Below, in pieces: positions 7,026 through 9,270 of a stretch of DNA of 9,270 nt (positions within the stretch are counted from its first letter, which is position 1; each line of letters begins with the position of its first letter). Below the pieces are notes generated by a model, which saw only the letters and a list, made by a program, of their open reading frames with translations, was not told the origin of the DNA and searched no databases. The stretch is from an uncultured Anaerotruncus sp. (lineage in GTDB: Bacteria; Bacillota_A; Clostridia; Oscillospirales; CAG-272), in contig CATYWI010000019.1 in the NCBI GenBank assembly GCA_958414155.1, positions 1 to 9,270 of the forward strand, given 5' to 3'. The translations under genes were made by a program, and so were the position numbers.

Positions 7026-7586
7026 TCAGCCTATTATTTCGCCCTTTTCGTTAAAGAGTGGGAGCTTTTCAAGGTATATGAGGTCGTCGCGCTGCTGCGC
7101 GTCGCCCTCGGCGAGTATCGCCATTCTGCCGCAGATAATGCCTCCCGCCTCGGTCACGAGCTTTTCAAGCGCGTGGAGCGAGCCGCCTGTCGAAATAACG
7201 TCATCAACCACAAGAATGCGTTTGCCCTTCATTATTTCCGCGTCTGCGGTATCAAGGCAGAGCTTCTGCACGTGCGCGGTGGAGATCGAGCGGTCCTCGA
7301 CCTCAAGCACGCCGGTCATATAGAGCTTGGGACCCTTGCGCGCGACAAAATATCTCTGATTTCCGGCAAGGCGAGCCATTTCGTGTGCGAGCGGTATGCC
7401 CTTTGCCTCGGCGGTGATGATGTAATCGTACTCCGGTGCGCGGTCAAGAAGCTCCCTGGCGCATGCGGTGGTAAGCTCGGGATCGCCGAATATGATGAAC
7501 GCGCCTATGTAGACGTGCTCGTTCAGCGGGCAGAGCGGCAGGGCGCGATCAAGCCCCGCTATCTTCATTTTATGGTAAAGCTGCAT
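7026..7586 (-). CDS. Type I phosphoribosyltransferase, Apt/PurR-domain-like
   Basis: A 186-aa cytoplasmic enzyme of the PRT family, which transfers the 5-phosphoribosyl group of PRPP to a nucleobase in salvage. The PRPP-binding signature VVDDVISTGGS (126-136) is textbook. Upstream, IITAEAKGIPLAHEMARLAG (56-75) followed by FVARKGPK (80-87) corresponds to the core strand and Lys/Arg loop of adenine and xanthine PRTs (E(A/T)RG.P.A, ARK..K). ATG 7586 is chosen because GGAGG lies 6 nt upstream and the promoter only about 30 nt upstream; the frame is open further but would run through the promoter. The base specificity (adenine, xanthine, other) cannot be read from sequence. It is monocistronic, with its own promoter and terminator. 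Functionally it could complement the nucleoside uptake operon in the window, but the two are not co-transcribed. Confidence 0.88.
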   Translation of the reverse strand: MQLYHKMKIAGLDRALPLCPLNEHVYIGAFIIFGDPELTTACARELLDRAPEYDYIITAEAKGIPLAHEMARLAGNQRYFVARKGPKLYMTGVLEVEDRSISTAHVQKLCLDTADAEIMKGKRILVVDDVISTGGSLHALEKLVTEAGGIICGRMAILAEGDAQQRDDLIYLEKLPLFNEKGEIIG

Positions 7587-7617
7587 TTCAATCCTCCGGT
7601 CACGGTAATCTGTGTAT

Positions 7618-7646
7618 ATTATAACCTCAAAAATCGGATAAGTCAA
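7618..7646 (-). promoter_or_regulatory. Sigma-A promoter of the phosphoribosyltransferase gene
   Basis: On the - strand TTGACT (7646-7641) and TATAAT (7623-7618) are separated by exactly 17 nt, close to the vegetative consensus. Transcription would begin near 7610, giving a leader of about 25 nt that contains little besides the GGAGG ribosome binding site. No room is left for a riboswitch. Confidence 0.88.
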
Positions 7647-7722
7647 GAACATTGCGTGAACTTGCCGCCAAAATCCCGCGCAACGTATAAAATCGGGCGG
7701 CGGTGAGTGAAAAGAGGGCGAA

Positions 7723-7744
7723 GAAGGGCAAAAGAAGGGCAAAA
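7723..7744 (+). repeat. Two tandem copies of an 11-bp purine-rich unit
   Basis: GAAGGGCAAAA occurs twice back to back (7723-7733, 7734-7744), preceded by a degenerate partial copy (GAGGGCGAA, about 7714). It lies between the two divergent promoters. The function is unknown; the spacing is close to one helical turn, so it could be a protein site or simply replication slippage. Confidence 0.6.
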
Positions 7745-7799
7745 ATCGGCGCTTTTTCAATAAAAACATCTCCCGGACGGAAAATTTTTTAATAAGCCC

Positions 7800-7829
7800 T
7801 TGACAAAGCACCCCGGTTTAGATTATAAT
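7800..7829 (+). promoter_or_regulatory. rpmH: Sigma-A promoter of the rpmH operon
   Basis: Consensus TTGACA (7800-7805) and TATAAT (7824-7829) are separated by 18 nt. The predicted start near 7836 leaves a leader of about 77 nt before rpmH, ending in a strong GGGAGGTG (7899-7906) 6 nt before the ATG. This fits a highly expressed ribosomal protein gene. Confidence 0.88.
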
Positions 7830-7912
7830 ATAAGGTGTTATTGTGTGTCGGGATAATTGCCGACAGGATCCGACAATGCTTCCGGATATCACATTCGAGG
7901 GAGGTGCAAGAA

Positions 7913-8047
7913 ATGCTCAGAACTTATCAGCCCAAAAAGCGTCAGCGTCAGAAGGAGCACGGCTTCAGAAAAAGAATGAAAACGCTGAACGGAAGAAACG
8001 TACTGAAAAGAAGACGCGCCAAAGGCAGAAAACGTCTTTCTTATTGA
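7913..8047 (+). CDS. rpmH: 50S ribosomal protein L34
   Basis: A 44-aa, highly basic protein of the large ribosomal subunit, at the family's normal length. It starts [20 protein letters not shown] and contains the conserved [19 protein letters not shown] core. ATG 7913 is fixed by the strong ribosome binding site and by homology; the frame is open upstream to 7835 but that part is the leader. It is the first gene of the rpmH-rnpA-yidD-yidC cluster. A terminator-like hairpin 50 nt after its stop probably lets rpmH be made in large excess over rnpA. Confidence 0.97.
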   Translation: MLRTYQPKKRQRQKEHGFRKRMKTLNGRNVLKRRRAKGRKRLSY

Positions 8048-8071
8048 TTTTTTCAGAGAATCAGCAGAATA

Positions 8072-8139
8072 GCCGGGGCGTTTTACCCCGGGACCCGGCG
8101 ACCGGACCTTGCATTTACGCTGTCGGTCGCCGTTTTTTT
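8072..8139 (+). terminator. Terminator-like hairpins between rpmH and rnpA
   Basis: GGCGACCG (8097-8104) pairs with CGGTCGCC (8124-8131), extended by two more pairs across a one-base bulge, and is followed by G and seven T (8133-8139): a good intrinsic terminator. Just upstream CCGGGG (8073-8078) can pair with CCCCGG (8086-8091). GCCGGG (8072-8077) can instead pair with CCCGGC (8094-8099), which overlaps the left arm of the terminator. Termination is presumably partial, because no strong promoter for rnpA is visible downstream. Confidence 0.75.
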
Positions 8140-8285
8140 GAAAATTTTCGCGCGGATGGGGAAGCAGCCGTGCGGGGATTCTTCGCTTATCCGACAGGAG
8201 CGTCCGAAAAGGCATAAGAAAACAGGAGAAAAGCGGGAGAAGGACGGGAGAGGGACAGGAAAGGGACAGGAAAGGTGCACGTGCG
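8140..8285 (+). other. rnpA leader with purine-rich tract
   Basis: After the terminator this spacer has no recognisable promoter or gene. From about 8207 to 8275 the + strand is almost entirely purine, with repeated GGGA/GGAGA/GGACAGG motifs, and it ends in the rnpA ribosome binding site region (GGAAAGG, about 10 nt before ATG 8286). The tract would be largely unstructured and rich in Shine-Dalgarno-like sequences. Confidence 0.5.
8251..8272 (+). repeat. Two tandem copies of an 11-bp purine-rich unit upstream of rnpA
   Basis: AGGGACAGGAA is repeated back to back (8251-8261, 8262-8272) and a third partial copy begins at 8273. It lies directly in front of the rnpA start. Unit length equals that of the tandem repeat at 7723-7744, but the sequences differ. 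Confidence 0.6.
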
Positions 8286-8738
8286 ATGAAGAACACTGCT
8301 ATATGTGAAAATCATCTTTACGCCAAGGCATACCGCCGCGGCAAGCGTGCCGTGGGCAGGTATACCGCGGTATATGTGCTGCGCGATTATGCGGCAGGCA
8401 AAATAGCGCGTGCCGATCCGAGGCGCGGACTGCGCAACCGTGTCGGACTCACCGTAGGAAAAAAGCTCGGCGGAGCGGTCGAGCGCAACCGCGCCAAGCG
8501 CCTTATGCGCGAGGCATACCGCCTTATCGAGGCGGAGGGCGGCACATCTCACGGCTGGCTCGTGGTCATAGCGGCGCGCACGGCGATAGCCGGCGCGTCA
8601 ATGGGCGAGGTAAAGGCGGATCTTTACCGCTCGCTCTGTGCGGCGGGCATTGCGCCCGCGGACCGTGCGGCACACGATAAGCAAAGCAAAGCAACAGAAA
8701 CGGGCGGCGCGCCGGACGCACCCGGGAGCGGGACATGA
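8286..8738 (+). CDS. rnpA: Ribonuclease P protein component
   Basis: Protein subunit of RNase P, which binds the catalytic RNA and helps cleave 5' leaders from tRNA precursors in the cytoplasm. Of its 150 aa, about the first 122 match the family. There is an N-terminal [12 protein letters not shown] (12-23) of the F..vy..Gkr type, then [29 protein letters not shown] (51-79), written here as the RVGL.V.KK.G.AV strand and the RNR signature (67-69), then WLVVIAART (91-99). Residues from about 123 on form a polar, Ala/Gly-rich extension of ~28 aa that is not part of the usual fold. The start follows a purine-rich leader. The stop overlaps yidD in ATGA, indicating coupling. Confidence 0.93.
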   Translation: MKNTAICENHLYAKAYRRGKRAVGRYTAVYVLRDYAAGKIARADPRRGLRNRVGLTVGKKLGGAVERNRAKRLMREAYRLIEAEGGTSHGWLVVIAARTAIAGASMGEVKADLYRSLCAAGIAPADRAAHDKQSKATETGGAPDAPGSGT

Positions 8739-9085
8739 AGCATGTCGCCATCCTGCTCATAAAATTTTACCGGCGCTTTATCTCACCGCTGAAGCGGAAA
8801 CCGTGCTGTAGGTTTACGCCTACATGCTCAGCCTACGCCCTTGAGGCGTTTCAGAAACGGGGCTTTTTTGTGGGACTCATACTCACCGTATGGCGGGTGT
8901 TGAGATGCAATCCGTTTTGCCGCGGAGGGTACGACCCCGTACCGGAGCATGGTCTTACAAATAAAAAACGGAATATTGAACCGGCGGGGGGACTGTCGCA
9001 GTTCGACGTGTCGGACGGCGACGAAGCAATTCCGGACGACAGTGCCGGAAAAGAAAATCAACGAGAGGCACACAAAACAGAATGA
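8735..9085 (+). CDS. yidD: Membrane protein insertion efficiency factor YidD
   Basis: Small membrane-associated protein that assists YidC-dependent insertion of inner-membrane proteins. Hallmarks are the amphipathic N-terminus with [11 protein letters not shown] (9-19), [14 protein letters not shown] (25-38) and [14 protein letters not shown] (57-70), carrying the conserved cysteines 25, 31, 58 and 62. The family core is about 70-75 residues; this copy has an extra hydrophilic, acidic C-terminal tail of about 45 aa (to residue 116) that looks disordered. The gene overlaps rnpA by 4 nt upstream and yidC by 4 nt downstream, so three genes in a row are linked by ATGA junctions. Confidence 0.94.
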   Translation: MKHVAILLIKFYRRFISPLKRKPCCRFTPTCSAYALEAFQKRGFFVGLILTVWRVLRCNPFCRGGYDPVPEHGLTNKKRNIEPAGGLSQFDVSDGDEAIPDDSAGKENQREAHKTE

Positions 9086-9270
9086 ATTTCATTGACAAAC
9101 TACTTTGTTGGATCGGCTCATTTCTCGGCTGGCTCGACAAAACAACGGGCAGCTACACACTTGCGCTCTTTATATTTGCATTTGTTGTGGAGCTGTTGCT
9201 GCTGCCCATTGCCATCAAACAGCAAAAAACATCTATAAAGCAGGCACGTCTGCGCCCCAAGGAAATGGCT
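9082..9270 (+). CDS. yidC: Membrane protein insertase YidC/Oxa1 family (3' partial)
   Basis: The first 63 residues of the insertase that folds and inserts inner-membrane proteins, alone or with SecYEG. The visible part has an N-terminal hydrophobic start ([18 protein letters not shown]), then a transmembrane segment (about 25-43), then [20 protein letters not shown] (38-57), closely matching the conserved LLLLPL.IKQQKS...M..LQP of Gram-positive YidC. As is usual for that group, it lacks the large periplasmic domain of proteobacterial YidC. ATG 9082 overlaps the yidD stop. The gene runs off the window; the catalytic-groove arginine comes within or near the visible part but cannot be assigned reliably. 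Confidence 0.93.
   Translation, partial: MNFIDKLLCWIGSFLGWLDKTTGSYTLALFIFAFVVELLLLPIAIKQQKTSIKQARLRPKEMA

Noticed and set aside
7587..7811. N-terminal extension of the phosphoribosyltransferase by 75 codons
   Set aside because: It would run through the -35/-10 promoter, and the strong GGAGG before ATG 7586 fixes the start at the conserved domain.
7836..7912. A riboswitch or ribosomal-protein leader in the rpmH 5' UTR
   Set aside because: The leader is only about 77 nt and shows no strong hairpin or known motif.
8187..8552. Antisense frames over the rpmH-rnpA spacer and 5' rnpA
   Set aside because: Pro/Leu/Ser-rich translations are the complement of the purine tract; no start signals.
1..9270. 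CRISPR arrays, tRNA or rRNA genes, insertion sequences, phage or toxin-antitoxin genes
   Set aside because: I looked for repeat arrays, cloverleaf ends and transposase or integrase motifs and saw none.

Overview
The window looks like a chromosomal segment of an anaerobic Firmicute of the class Clostridia, probably a gut Oscillospiraceae/Ruminococcaceae-type lineage. The evidence is the BMP-type nucleoside ABC transporter, the strong GGAGG-type ribosome binding sites, an ECF-like sigma/anti-sigma pair of a kind common in gut Clostridia, and the rpmH-rnpA-yidD-yidC order. The lineage is inferred; no marker in the window settles it.

Layout. Positions 1-4880 (+) hold one compact operon: the 3' part of a nucleoside-type ABC ATPase, two permeases (NupP- and NupQ-like), a uridine kinase-like enzyme, and a short membrane protein of unknown function. 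The ATPase, both permeases and the kinase/membrane-protein pair overlap or nearly touch, so uptake of nucleosides and their trapping by phosphorylation are probably co-expressed. A symmetrical hairpin at 4917-4951 separates this operon from convergent genes.

Positions 4963-6837 (-) form a visibly more AT-rich block: an ECF-like sigma factor, an anti-sigma-like single-pass membrane protein that overlaps it by 4 nt, and a small exported protein. The sigma gene is broken. Its two halves lie in different frames, and the junction appears to lack about 10 nt of conserved region 2 coding sequence. The exported-protein gene may also be frame-shifted near its 3' end. The module therefore looks to be decaying, unless these are assembly errors.

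Positions 6971-7646 (-) hold a monocistronic phosphoribosyltransferase with a near-consensus sigma-A promoter and a perfect 19-bp-stem terminator. Divergent from it, 7800-9270 (+) is the conserved rpmH-rnpA-yidD-yidC cluster (ribosomal protein L34, RNase P protein, and the membrane insertion factors YidD and YidC, the last cut by the window edge). It has a consensus promoter, and a terminator-like hairpin lies between rpmH and rnpA. dnaA, a frequent divergent neighbour of rpmH, is not within the window.

I did not find a convincing wholly new system. The items most worth a second look are the broken sigma module, the unknown membrane protein overlapping the uridine kinase, and the structured rpmH-rnpA spacer.
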